Positions 36,503 through 48,372 of a stretch of DNA of 64,000 bases are shown here, piece after piece. The notes beneath the pieces were generated by a model. That model worked only from the letters and a program-made list of their open reading frames with translations. It made no database searches and had not been told where the DNA came from. A program made the translations under genes and the position numbers. The DNA is taken from the NCBI GenBank assembly GCA_944470555.2, contig OX104129.1, positions 52,485,998 to 52,549,997 of the forward strand, given 5' to 3'. Numbering within the stretch: position 1 is the stretch's first letter; each line of letters opens with the position of its first letter. Source of the DNA: Heterobilharzia americana (Eukaryota > Platyhelminthes > Trematoda > Strigeidida > Schistosomatidae).

Positions 36503-36583
36503 ATGGCTCAAGTGTTTCGTTGTCGAGCTGCACTGGCGATAGTAGCAATGATAGCAATATGGTCTATCTGCGCCTATGGCTGA
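36503..36583 (+). CDS. Short signal-peptide-like reading frame
   Basis: A 26-codon frame. A short basic N-terminus with RCR is followed by a strongly hydrophobic run (AALAIVAMIAIWSIC) and AYG, the shape of a secretory signal peptide. A TATA-like TTTATAG lies near 36412-36419, about 85 bp upstream. The frame ends at TGA directly after the putative cleavage site, so it would have to be a first exon with an unrecognised donor, or chance. Schistosome micro-exon genes begin with such an exon, but I cannot show downstream exons. Confidence 0.25.
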   Translation: MAQVFRCRAALAIVAMIAIWSICAYG

Positions 36584-39500
36584 GTTGAGCTCGGTGGACG
36601 CCACGTCAGACAGTGTCCTTCTTCGCGTCTGAAATTTGTGTTAGCTTAAAATAGTTGGTTGCGAGGTGGATGGCAATCTGAAGAAATTTGAGTGCTAACA
36701 GTATTGTGAGGGTGGTTGACACTGATAGTGGACGCTCATAGCTGATGGTCAATGTATCACGACAAGTAGACAGCACAAAATTGAGTCTGGTAAGCCTACG
36801 GCATAATTCATATTTGGAGATCAGTGTCATGATGAAACTACTCATCAAATCTTGTCTGATTGTGAAACAAATAGATATCCACACTATACAGATACCGTCA
36901 ACAAGTCAATTATTACTCGGAATATTTAGATTGCTGTCATCTGCCAAATGCTCACTTCGTAATCTGCTTCATTTCCAAGGATGAAGGACGAGTGTCACCA
37001 TGTGCTGTTCTGATACACTGGACTCAAAACTTCGAACTGATTTATTGGATCACCTCAGAGTGCGTTGTGACCTGTTTCCATTCCTGTTGAGTGAAGTGAT
37101 GAAATCTGTCATCACGATGTATATGTGAGACGACGATCGGCTGTTTTCGATCAGTAGTCAAGCTGTCTGAATGGTAATCTTGAAGTGAAAGTGACAGGTT
37201 GATACGGAGTGCCTATCTATCATTAGTTAGTTTTAAGAATCAGCTTGTGTGAATGATATGAAGACACTAAGCTCTTTGTCAAATGAAGATATCTTCAGCT
37301 CTGAGATGACAGTTGTATTTGTTTGACTGGTGTCATATTGTTGATGCACAAGTCTACATCTTTCAGATTCAAATGTGAGTCTATAAACGGTAGCGGAGAT
37401 TCGATTTCAGATGACTGAAATCGTCAAATTGGTCAGTTGTCTTCATTTTTTCTTCGTCTTCCCAATCTCATTTATTCAGAGAACTGAATAGTTTCCGAGG
37501 ATGCTTGTGGAGGTGAATGTTTATTGCAAGTGGAAATGAGGTGAGACCAGGATGGGGAACTCTGGTGTGCTAAGTCAACACATCTGACTTCTCTCAACAT
37601 GGTACACTTCGGTAGCACCGCAAGCAGTCAGTCACGTGAATACGATGAGAAGCAGTTGATCATGTTTCGAATCAATTCCTTACAACCTCATCCTGTTGAC
37701 AGGTCAGTTTGTGGCTGACGTGGTCGAACGCTTTCGGAAGCTGCAGATAGGAAGTTTATTTTACACTGTTTCGAATTTTGTTTCAAGTTCCTCCATTCAC
37801 CATGGTGATGAGATCGGTTCGTTGGTCAGGAATATCTCTTCACGAAGTCAAACGGATATGGCAGCAAGCTTGTTTCTGCAACTTGGTTCCCACCCCCACC
37901 CCCATCCCACCATTCATTCACTGACGTCTTCACAACTCCGAAAACATATACTCAGGAATCAAATTCCTGGGTTTCATCATGCTACTCCACCGAATCCTCA
38001 CGAAATTATGCCCAGTAGTCATTAACTAGCTTTCACGATTCAGGCAAGACACCTTGGTTTGAGGAATCAATGAATAATCTGCATAGATGTCCAGCAAGTA
38101 GTGCGACCTCTTCTCGGCAAATAACAGCTGTGTTTCTTATCAACATGGAAACCTTCAAATTTTCGTCTCAATAGTTAGGATGTGGCAGCTCAACATGCAG
38201 ATCTAAGATTCAACATTCTTGACTTTCTGTGAAGATTCATACAGACAGGCACGAGATACTGGGGACTAAACAATTTGGTCAGAAATCCTTCTGTCACACT
38301 AATCTCGCTTTGATTCACACCTACAGAACTCACACACATCATGCACACAGGTGACGTATCATGAAATTGTATTGGTTATTCAGTCACACTGAGAGTATAA
38401 GAAGGAGTAATTCATTCATGTGGGTATGAAGACAGCATTATGTCAAGTGACAGGCTCCGTCTATTGAAAGTAAGTCAGTATTGGGTTCATTTTAGTATTG
38501 GTTATCCAAATGCACAAATATCTGATGAATGTCTCATTTGTATATTTTAAGCGAACCAGTTGTCGTGACACTGTACACGATGGTGAACGCCGTTACTTGT
38601 CGTTCATTCTTAATCAAACACTCCCAACCATGCATTTGAAACCAGAGTGTCACGAGTAGTCTTATCTGCATTCAGGTGGCCCTTAATACGGTCATCTCAT
38701 TCACTTACATACTGATATCTCTTAACTGACTGTTCATTTGCCTTGAATCCTAATACACAATACTGAGTGGAGATGTTGGTTTGAAGTGATCTTCGTAAAC
38801 CAACCTGCACTAAACACACAGTCTTTCATCACTCCACAGTATTGAAATCAGTCACTTACAGTTTCCGAAATGATCTGATATTCAACCAGTATCGCAGGTC
38901 ACAATAAAACTAACTAAGAAATATCAGATAATGTCAAGCTCACTTATGGATTATATTTGTGACATGTTCTGAAGTTGTGCATGATAAAATAAGAAGTGTG
39001 ATGCTTTATGGCAGAGATAGGAGTTAACTAGTAACATGTATATTCTGTGTGTATCTCATCCGATCTTCATGTCGGTGACTAGCAGCTGACTGTTAGGCAC
39101 AGGTTTCCTGCTATCTGGAACTGCCTAGCTGGATGCACCTACACCCCAGTGAGTGATGCTGCCATCAGAGGGACTTGAATCCAACATAAATCACTTCAAA
39201 CTTCAGATTGCCATTCACTATGCGGTGACTTACTCCTTCCTATATATCCCACAAATGACAGCATATGACATGTTCATCAACAAGGAACCAGTGACCTGAA
39301 GAAATATCTCCTTCGAAATCGAGCTGTCTGTTGTGGTTGCTCACTGGCTTTCATATATATGTATATATGTGCATATATGTTGACATGGACAGAGTGGAGA
39401 ATGAATAAGCTTGGTGCATATCGAGAGCTTGAATATCATAGATGATATGTAGGCAGATGCGATTTTGTAAGTTTGAGAACTTACACTCAAAATGAGTTTG

Positions 39501-39977
39501 GAAACGTTTGGACAATGAGGCTGTACAGCCTGATGATTGTCATCGCTAGTGTACGACATACTGCTCAGTGTCTCAGCTGCAAATATACAAATGTGTGAAT
39601 CGTTTGTCTTTACGAATAATATGGCCATAGATAGATAGACATAGATAGCTAAGAAGAAGAAGAAGAAGTTGGAAAGATGACATGCATGCATATTGAGTAA
39701 CTAATCACCTAGTAATGTGGAGTTCTCAACTCCTAACAGTATCGTGGAAGCTGATATTTGACGGCGTACAAAACATTTGGTTATATCGAAAGCGATCGAC
39801 TACAATGACAGTGTCACGCAGGCCAATACTGAAGGCAACAACAGCAAGTGGAATGCGTACAGTGTGACTAGTACAATTGAGGTAGATGAAGACGTTTTTC
39901 GGTGAATTCACATGACACAATACTTTCATATTTTGAGAAGTGATTGCATCTAACTCACTCAAATATTTCACTTTCAG

Positions 39978-40087
39978 GCGCAGCATCAAGCAGTAGAATG
40001 ACACTTCAAGTCGTCCTTCTTTCCATACTACAGTTGATTGTGATTGATTCGCAGGAGATTGGTGGATTCAACACAACACTGCCTAAA
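39978..40087 (+). CDS. Candidate exon encoding a signal peptide
   Basis: A good acceptor (TATTTCACTTTCAG at 39977) precedes an ATG at 39998. The frame MTLQVVLLSILQLIVIDSQE has the hydrophobic core of a signal peptide and is followed by an NTT glycosylation sequon. The frame reaches a possible GTAATT donor after 30 codons (40087). Without a donor it continues to a stop near 40190. I recognise no family, and it could be chance in AT-rich DNA. Confidence 0.25.
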
Positions 40088-41897
40088 GTAATTCTTCTCA
40101 TAATCACTTTCAATGCCTCAGTGACAATTATTGATTTCCATACACACAGTTACATACACATATTATCTCTACTGCGTGAAACGACTGCGTAAATTATATC
40201 AGTAGTGATATATGTTAGACAATTGATGGAAGTTTCTGTGTGACATAATGGATGCGTTTTGAAGAGAAGCGTGATGGAATTTAATAGAAAGTTTAAATCA
40301 ACGTGAGACTCACCTGTCTGGAACGACGTCCCAATACCGAGTAATCCAGAAGAAATAATCCATTATCACATGTTTTGAAACTTATTTATTGAAACTTCCT
40401 CCATGGTGTACTGACATAGATGGCTCGTGCAGTACAACAATCCTCCACACTAACACAAATATTATCTTTTCCAACAAGGGTTTGCGTTCCTCATACACAA
40501 GTTTACTCCTTGCACAGTACTCATGGATTTGGTATTGTCAACGTTATACTGAGATATTTCTGAATGTCATCATAATGCATCCTGTGAATACAACCCATTG
40601 CATCTGGTTATCAGATGTCGTGATATCAAAGCACAGAATGCATGGCATTTCACTGTGTAAGCAACCAACGAGACAACATCGCTGCTGTAAACAATCTGAT
40701 TGCAGCATACATCCAACTACTCAGTTCATATTTGTAGATATGTTGTCGTGTAGGTTTGAATTTCCGAGTATCTAGTCAATTCAAGTGGAGCGGTTTAAAC
40801 ATGCCTCAGTGAGAAGACGCTTCAACTGGTCACTGACATTTATGCGAGTTGTCGTGTAAGGTAATTCACTTTCGATTACTCGGAATTTCACAATCTCGAT
40901 TACTGTGGCGTTATTCCTCTGTGGAATATTGTTTCTGTGGACGAGTGACAATAGTTCCCGGTGGTTGTCATGACTGGCAGGCGTTCACTAGAGACTGGTT
41001 ATTGGAATAATACGGTGACGAATTGGTGTCTTCATTGTATTGTAAAGTGCTGTGGTCAACCAGTTTGGAGAAATAACATTTGAACAGTGCCGACTCAAGG
41101 CGTATTTCCCACTGCAACACTAGCCATTCATTAATATTCAGAGGAAGATTTCATGGTATTAGGAATTGGCGAAACAAGTGTTGGACATTCTTTTTGACTA
41201 CAATCACAAATTCTGTTGATCCAGGTTGATGAAGTGATCAGCAAGCTGATCTACTTTTATTATCTTGATGAGACGGAATTACATGGAGGTTGTTAGTCAA
41301 CAACGACAGTGGTGACGAAATGGACATCATCGGTGTATGGGGTGTTACAAGCAGTGGCTTTTGGGTAGAAAACTCGAAACAAGATGTCGTTGGTCTGTCG
41401 GTATGAGATGCAGATCCATCTGAGGCACTGTTAGAAGTCCTCATGTTCAGATGAAGTGGAGTGGAATGATGAATGATTGAATCCACGATATGTTTGTTAG
41501 TCAAGGTGAATTCCACTTGACACAGGAGAGTCAACGTGTGTGGTACAGTCACTTCTAGTCCATCTCCTTCACATTTTGCATACCATCACTTGATGTACAC
41601 ACCACTCAAGCATGCATGATTAACGAAGGGCAATTCAGCTACTGGTGTGTTCAAAAACTTCAAGATTTGTATGCAAATCTCAGAGGTGAACAAGGAAATG
41701 TGAAGTGTGTGAAGAGTGATGTGACGAAGCAGAATGTACATTTGGAGGCACCCACTTTGATTGAATGTGTATAGAGATTGTTAAAGGGTTGTACATGATC
41801 TCTTCAATAATTTTCATAACATCGAGTATAACATGTGGTTGATTGAAATGTTTTCACAGTCACAGGTGTAATTTACAACACTGTTGTCATTCAAGTA

Positions 41898-44800
41898 ACC
41901 TCGCCTGGTCAACTAGTTGACTAGTTACTAGTCGATCCTATGATTGGGTAATGAGGAAATGTTGGGCGTGGGGCTGGCAACCCAACTCCGTAAAACAAAT
42001 CTAACCGCTAAAGAAACTTCAAAGCACAAACGATATATAAAAAATAATAACAAAATTATTCCTCTTTGGAATCCGAGAGGCGAAATGGCCCCAGTTGGTG
42101 AAAGCCTTCGCGAAGCCAATTGGCCAATATATCTTCTCTCCATCGATGAAAGCGAAAGTAATCGTGAGGACATGGAATGTCCGTACGATGTTTGAACCCG
42201 GCAAGGCAGCCCAGACCGCAAGCGAGATGAAGGGGTATCACATTGAAGTGCTTGGAATTTGAGAAAGCAGATGGAATGGAAATGGACTCTCCAAATCGTC
42301 AACTGGAGAATCAATAATCTACTCTGACATTGTCACACAGAACACAACCACAAGCATTCTGAGTTATGGAGTGGCTATCACAATGTCCCCCACAACATCG
42401 AAGTCTGTCTCTCATGCAGTGGGAACCAACCTCCTCCTGCATGATCATGACAGCGAGGTTCAACTCAGAAGGAAGGAAGGTCACAATCATACAATGCCAT
42501 GCACCTACAAATAATGCAGAGCAAGAGAAGAAGGAGGAATTCTAAAGACAACTTCAATCAACACTGGACAAGACCACAACCCAGTTGGCGATATCAAAAT
42601 TCTAATGGGTGGGGCGACATGAATGCCAAGCTGGGAGGGGACAACATAGGAAGAGAACTAACCATGGGTCGAGAATCGCTCGGTGAGGTGATGAACGATA
42701 ATGGAGAATTGTATACAGAATTCTGTGCATTCAACGATTTGGTGATTGGAGGCTAGGCAGTGTGTTCAAGCACAAGGATATCCACAAAGCGACATGGATT
42801 TCAGCAGATGGACACACTAAAAATCAGATCGACTTTGTCTCAATCCCAAGAAAATGGAGACGCCGTCTACTTGACACAAGGTGAAGAAGAGGAGCAGATG
42901 TGGCCTCAGACCACTCAGCATCTAGTGCAAGGAACCTTGAAAATCGAATTAAAAGCCTACAAGTAAGGTGGTGATAGACCGCAGTTCAAGTACAACACTC
43001 AGAAACTGAAGGATGAAACTACAAAGGAAATCTTCACTTCAGCCATGAAGACAAAATGGGAGATATCGAGGAACATCCGTGAAGAAACCAGTGTGGAAGA
43101 ACACTGGAAGTCTTTGAAAGCTATGTGGAGAGAAACCTGCATAACTAACCGTATTAGGAAGGAAGAAGAAAGAAGACAAGGAATGGATATCCACGAACAC
43201 ATAAAAGCTGATAGAGGAGGGAGAGGAGGATGGTGAAGCAGAAGATAAACCAGTACAGGCAAGGATGCTCAACGAGAAGAGGAACTGAGTACAATGTATA
43301 AAACACTGCACTGGACAAAGAAGTGAAGAAGAGTGTACGGAAAGACAAAAGACACTTCTACGAAACACTGGCAAGTGAAGCAGAACAGGCTGCAGGTGGG
43401 AGAAACAGAGACCTTACAACATTGTATCAAATAACCAGGTTGCCATCTGGGAGGGGAGAGATCAACGCAGACGAAACCAATAAAAGATGATGACGGAAAT
43501 TTAATTAGGAAAGAAGAGAAACAAAGGAAACAATGGGCTGACCGCTTGAAGAAGCTCTTGAACTGACCATCACCTGCACTTTGTCCGGAAATACCACCTG
43601 CAGCCACAGAACTACAAGTGAACATAAATTCTCCAACAAAAATGGAAGTCCTGAGCGTTATGAAGCTACTGAAATGTGGGAAAGCAGCAGGACCAGACGG
43701 GATACCGCCAGAAATACTGAGAACAGACGCAGAGACAACAGCAGAGATGCTCACACCACTATTGCAGAAGGTGTGGAAGGAAGGGAAGGTACCTGGCGAT
43801 TGGAAGAAGGGTTACCTTGTCAAACTGCCGAAGAAGGGAGACCTCAGTGTTCGGAAGAACTGGCATGGAATCACTCTCCTGTCCACCCAGAGCAAGCAAA
43901 GTATTAAGCCGCATCATCCTGGAGAGGCTAACGGATGCACCGGATTCAAAACTACGACCGGAACACGTTGGCTTGCTTGCTTGAGGAAGTACAAATCATG
44001 TGGGGACCAAATAGCAATGCCTCACATCATCATAGAACAGAGTATAGAATGGCAGTCAGCTCAACCCTACCTCAACTTTATCGACTTTGAGAAGGCCTTT
44101 GACAGCGTCAACCGAGAGGTAATTTGGAAACTGCTTCAATACTATACTACGGAATACCACAAACCTTTATCAGCCTCATTCAACAACTATATGAAGACGC
44201 ATGCCACATGCCAGCCATGTAATTCACAATGGGAAGCTCAGTGATGCTTTTGAAGTTAAGTGAAGACAAGAAGGAGTGAAACAAGGTTGCCTACTATCCC
44301 CATAATATTCCTGATAGTGGTCGTCTGGATCATGCAGGAACCAGTGGGGAGCTGTGAGAAGAGGGGGATACGCTGGCTTGACTGGGGAAAAGAACCTAGA
44401 AGATCTGGATTTCGCCAACGATGACTTGTGTGTGATGTCACACAAACTTGAAGATGTACAGGCGAAAACTAACAAGTTGTCAGAAGAGGCGAGGCAGGGC
44501 AGCGAAGGAAGACGGGACTTCAAGTGAATATAGAGAAGACAGAGGTGATGAGGATACCGCACCACCAACAACAACAAACTGGAATCAGCATGAACGGGAG
44601 AAACTTAAAGGAAGTAACCTCCTTCACCTATCTAGGCAGAGTAGCACTGTTTCAACTACAGGCAGCACAGGCACGGGCACAGACGAGGATATCAAAGTCA
44701 GCCAGGATCGGAAAAGCAAGACAGGCGCTGATAAGCCTGAAACCAGTGTGGAGATCTTCTGCGCTGCCTTACTTAGCATGTGGAACAAGATGCGGATTTT

Positions 44801-45298
44801 CAACACCAACGTCAGTCAAGTCAGTGCTTCTGTGTGATGGTTCAGAGACTTGGCGAGTTACGAAAGGGATTTCCAATAAACTACAGACATTCATCAACAA
44901 CTGCCACCTACGCTGGCTTGTTATTGAAGATCAGATGGCCAGAATAGTCGGAATAAGCAACAAGGAACTCTGCTTGGAACGAACCGACCAAGAACCTATC
45001 ACCCAACAAATATGCAGAAGGAAGTGGAGATGGACTGGATTGGGCATACACTGAGAAAGCCGACTTGGGACATCATGCGTCAGGCCAGCCAGGTCCTCGA
45101 GTGGAACCCCGATGGGAAGCGACGAGTTGGGCGTCCGTGGTGAGGGTGACATGGAGGAAATCGTGTGAGGAGGAAATGAGAGCTTCTGGGCTGTCGTGGA
45201 GCCAGGTTCAAAAGATTTCAGAGAACAGAGTTCACTGGAGACATGCTACTGATGCCCTATGTTCCATTAGGAACCCAAGGGACTAATAATAATAATAA
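41898..45298 (+). mobile_element. Family A RTE-clade retrotransposon, copy 3 (full length, decayed)
   Basis: A full-length element of about 3.4 kb, collinear with copy 1. The endonuclease start near 42145 is visible (frames around TWNVRTMFEPGKAAQ). A later open stretch (43618-44244, 208 codons) covers RT motifs GKAAGPDGIPPEILR, GDWKKGYLVKLPKKGDLS, CGDQIAMPHIIIEQSIEWQ and NFIDFEKAFDSVNREVIWKL. The catalytic box is FANDD (44411-44425). The C-terminal [20 protein letters not shown] block leads to the end at CATTAGGAACCCAAGGGAC and a (TAA)n tail. Several frameshifts separate the domains. It shares disabling lesions with copy 2. Confidence 0.88.
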
Positions 45299-47179
45299 AG
45301 TTAAATTAAACCGTTCAACGATAACAAGATGTAGAAAAGTCAGAATATCAAATGTTCGTCCCAGTTTTTTTTCTTCTTACATTAAACACTGGGTTAACGT
45401 AAAATCTTATTGTTGAAGTCCTTTCAGGCTTTCACTCCACAGATAAGAAAGTAATTAAATATTTTCTTGTGACAACATTTTCAGCAGTGCTAACGATATA
45501 CCTTTTTCTTTGGTCAGATATTGCATTCTTTCTTAGTGTTGAAATCTCGAGTTCTTTTTCAATATGAAAAGCAGTTCTGTTAAGTAGTAATGTGGGGTTT
45601 TACTTTAAAAAATATCTAGATGCTCCGTTCACTACACTTCAAACCAACAAAGTATGGCCAGTGGACAAAAGGTATGGTATTCTGTTCTGCTGTTGGCGTT
45701 TCGTGGAATATTTGTGACTATGTATCCTGTTTTTAGTAATCTATAAGTAGAGCTTTTGGTATTATTAGCCTGTTGTCAAAAATGAAGAGTCTAAAATAAT
45801 CTTCTTAAATAATGGCAGCCGACGACCAAATGGATCGTTTTTTCGCCACCTTATAGGAAGAGTTGTTGCATTTTTAAAAAGAGTCAAGAGCTTGTGGATG
45901 AGGTTATTAGAGGGAAACAAATCACATCCAGTCCACCTGGACGCGTGATCAGAGCGATGGTTATGGTACTTATGGGTCCAGGAAGTATAAAAACTGTGCA
46001 CCTCAGTCATTGTTGCTGTGTGTACGAACTGGTCTAGCTTTATCGGTGCTCTTGCTATTTCTACTTTGATTTCCCGCTAGGCAGTTTTGCTTTCTTAGGT
46101 AGACTGTATCTCGTACTTTTCATCTTTTCCACCCCTCTGGTTTGTTCAACCAAGTATCTTAAAAATTCATCTACATCCAGATTCATTGAATAGGAACTAC
46201 AAAATTTACGATGAAGAAATTCAGCAAACCTATTTTGTATATGTATACTTGATGTTAGACTGAATGTTAAGAGCAAGATACACAATAATCGGAAATGAAG
46301 GTTCAATTTGCGAATTAAGAATGACGAAGAAGCACTATTATTCGCAGGACATCACAAAATGCTTGCAGTTGCATTTGCTATGAGATCCAAGGTGAAGTAA
46401 AACTGTTGTTATTGTAAGCTAAGCCAGTCTCCTGGCTGCCAAACAGTCCCCTCACATTAAGTGGGAAAACGACAATAAATATTCAACCTTTAAACACTCA
46501 AACACCATCACACGTGAATGAACAAATTCATAAATGATAAATTGCTACCATAATGATGGCTAGTAACGCTACATATAGTGTGACAAGAATAATTATCATC
46601 CAAAACAAGTCGCCTCTGCAATAAGTAGGAGGATTTCTCGTTATGTAAGTAAGTTTTGGTATAATCCCAGAGTGTTGAAAGAATCGAAAACAGGATTTTT
46701 TCCGGACGTTTTGCTGAGTATCCCATGGCTTCTTCAGCTTCATCCCCATAGTTAACAACTCAAGGATGGAAGCAAAGATGCTACTCATGTAAACTATTTG
46801 TGGGAAGTAATTCACAGATATTTAGACGATGAGTCAGGAAATACCTGCACAGTAAGATATTGTCTGCTAGCATCTAAAACAGCATTTTCTTCTTTGTAAG
46901 AGTAAATAATACTACACCATACTAAGGAAACGCCTACCTCAAGTCACTTGGTACGAATAAATATTTGGAACAGAACTGCAGACAATTTGCTGTAGCTGTT
47001 CAGAGTTAACCATCATCACGCGTGTTCTAGCATTAGTAGTAACATGAATATCTGGAAGCTGAAGGTATAGAGTTAGCAACATTATGCTACCTGTGGGGAT
47101 AAAAATCACAGTAGGTACATCAATGTGGTGGGATACTACAAATTGAGAGGAAAATGAATGAATCCGCAACCGGTGTTTA
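45299..47179. other. No recognised feature
   Basis: About 1.9 kb, AT-rich. Open frames (46061-46306 and 46528-46815, minus strand) have no recognisable domain or convincing splice context. Nothing else seen. Confidence 0.5.
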
Positions 47180-48240
47180 TGTCGTATTTGTCTGTCTCCT
47201 ATTACTCAAACTACCCTCCTTAGTAAGTTTATAGCTCATGCAAATTTCGCTACCAAAAATGTATCGTTATCAGTAGTGATTGCTTCATTTCAAACCAGAC
47301 TTGTAGTACTACTGTATAGAATTCACAGTAAGTGCAATAATGCACATTGGTCATAGCAATTGTTCCCAGTGTTCCGCTTATGATACACCACTACTCCCAG
47401 TCTTTGAACTAAAAGACTTGGGTGTCATCACTAGTCATGATTTGAAAACCTCAGCAAGCTGTAATGCAGCTGCAGCATAGGGCTTCCATGTATTATGGTC
47501 CTTCCGCAGAGCTTTCAAATGCTTTGAACAGCTTATCAAAACATGTCCTTGGACATATTCACAATACTCTACCCTACCTACGTTACACCTCACTTGGAAT
47601 ACTGAATTCAGGCGGCCAGCCCATGTCTTAAAAAGGATGCTGACCTACTCTAGCGTGTTCAAAGGGTAGGTACTAGGCTTGTGACAAGCCCTTAGAACCT
47701 GTCCCATGAGGAACGACTAGATCAGCTAAACATATTCTCACTGTCTTATAGTAGAAGATGGGGTGATCTCATACTGGCATTTCGTATTCCTAATAATGAT
47801 TTCGGTACTGATGTGTCCTATCTTTTCACCCCTGCCAGGATTGACTACCTCTGAGAGCATCAAAAGAAAATACAAAAAATGCAATCGGATCAATTTAGTG
47901 TGAATCTGCGTTTCTCCCATCGTGTTGTCAACGGCTGGAACTCCTTACCTCAGCAGGTAGTATCGGCACGTTCTGTCAACGCGTTCAATGAGAAAAAAAT
48001 TTTCTTCACAGAGTTGTCTTCTGCAAGAATTAACACGGGCCAACTGGCCTACTATCCCTATAACCGCAGGAGTATTGCTTAATCTTCGCTTTTTTGTTTG
48101 CTTAAAAATGAGAGTGTGACCATAAGCTACCCCAAATCGAATTTGGCTGGCTTCTGTTTCCAGGCGACTTTGAGCCACATAAGTGAAGCGGGTTTCTCAT
48201 ATCCAATCGTGCTAAGGTAGTTTGCTACATGGGATTGGTT
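47180..48240 (+). mobile_element. Family C (CR1-like) retrotransposon, 3' end
   Basis: A plus-strand C-terminal part. A broken P-LEY block (near 47590) corresponds to VRPILEY, then a KKDADLL-VQR-GT-LV block (47630-47680) and LRFSHRVVNGWNSLPQQVVS followed by ARSVNAFNEK (47905-47990), the standard C-terminal signature of CR1/L2-type elements. The frame ends at 48080 and a short 3' UTR follows. Stops in the upstream part show it is inactive. Confidence 0.8.
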
Positions 48241-48372
48241 GAAGTGTATGTAATATACTCCAAATACTAGGATATTTTGTTGTAAGAGATTTTTATTGTC
48301 AATAACTACCTTTTGGAAACAAGTGGTTAATTTCTTTTGTTCTTTAGGAAGTATATATCAAGATACGTAACA

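Larger units (their letters stand above)
32601..41897. other. 9.3-kb block without recognisable transposons or genes
   Basis: In this block I find no family A, B or C motif and no hammerhead SINE, in contrast to both flanks. It has short simple repeats: (CATT)n at 34900-34920, TATA/TATG near 39351-39379 and (AAG)n near 39651-39668. Open frames up to 136 codons (35897-36307) have no recognisable domain. Two short frames that look like signal peptides are listed separately. It may be intergenic DNA, introns of a gene with very small exons, or unfamiliar satellite-like sequence. Confidence 0.4.
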
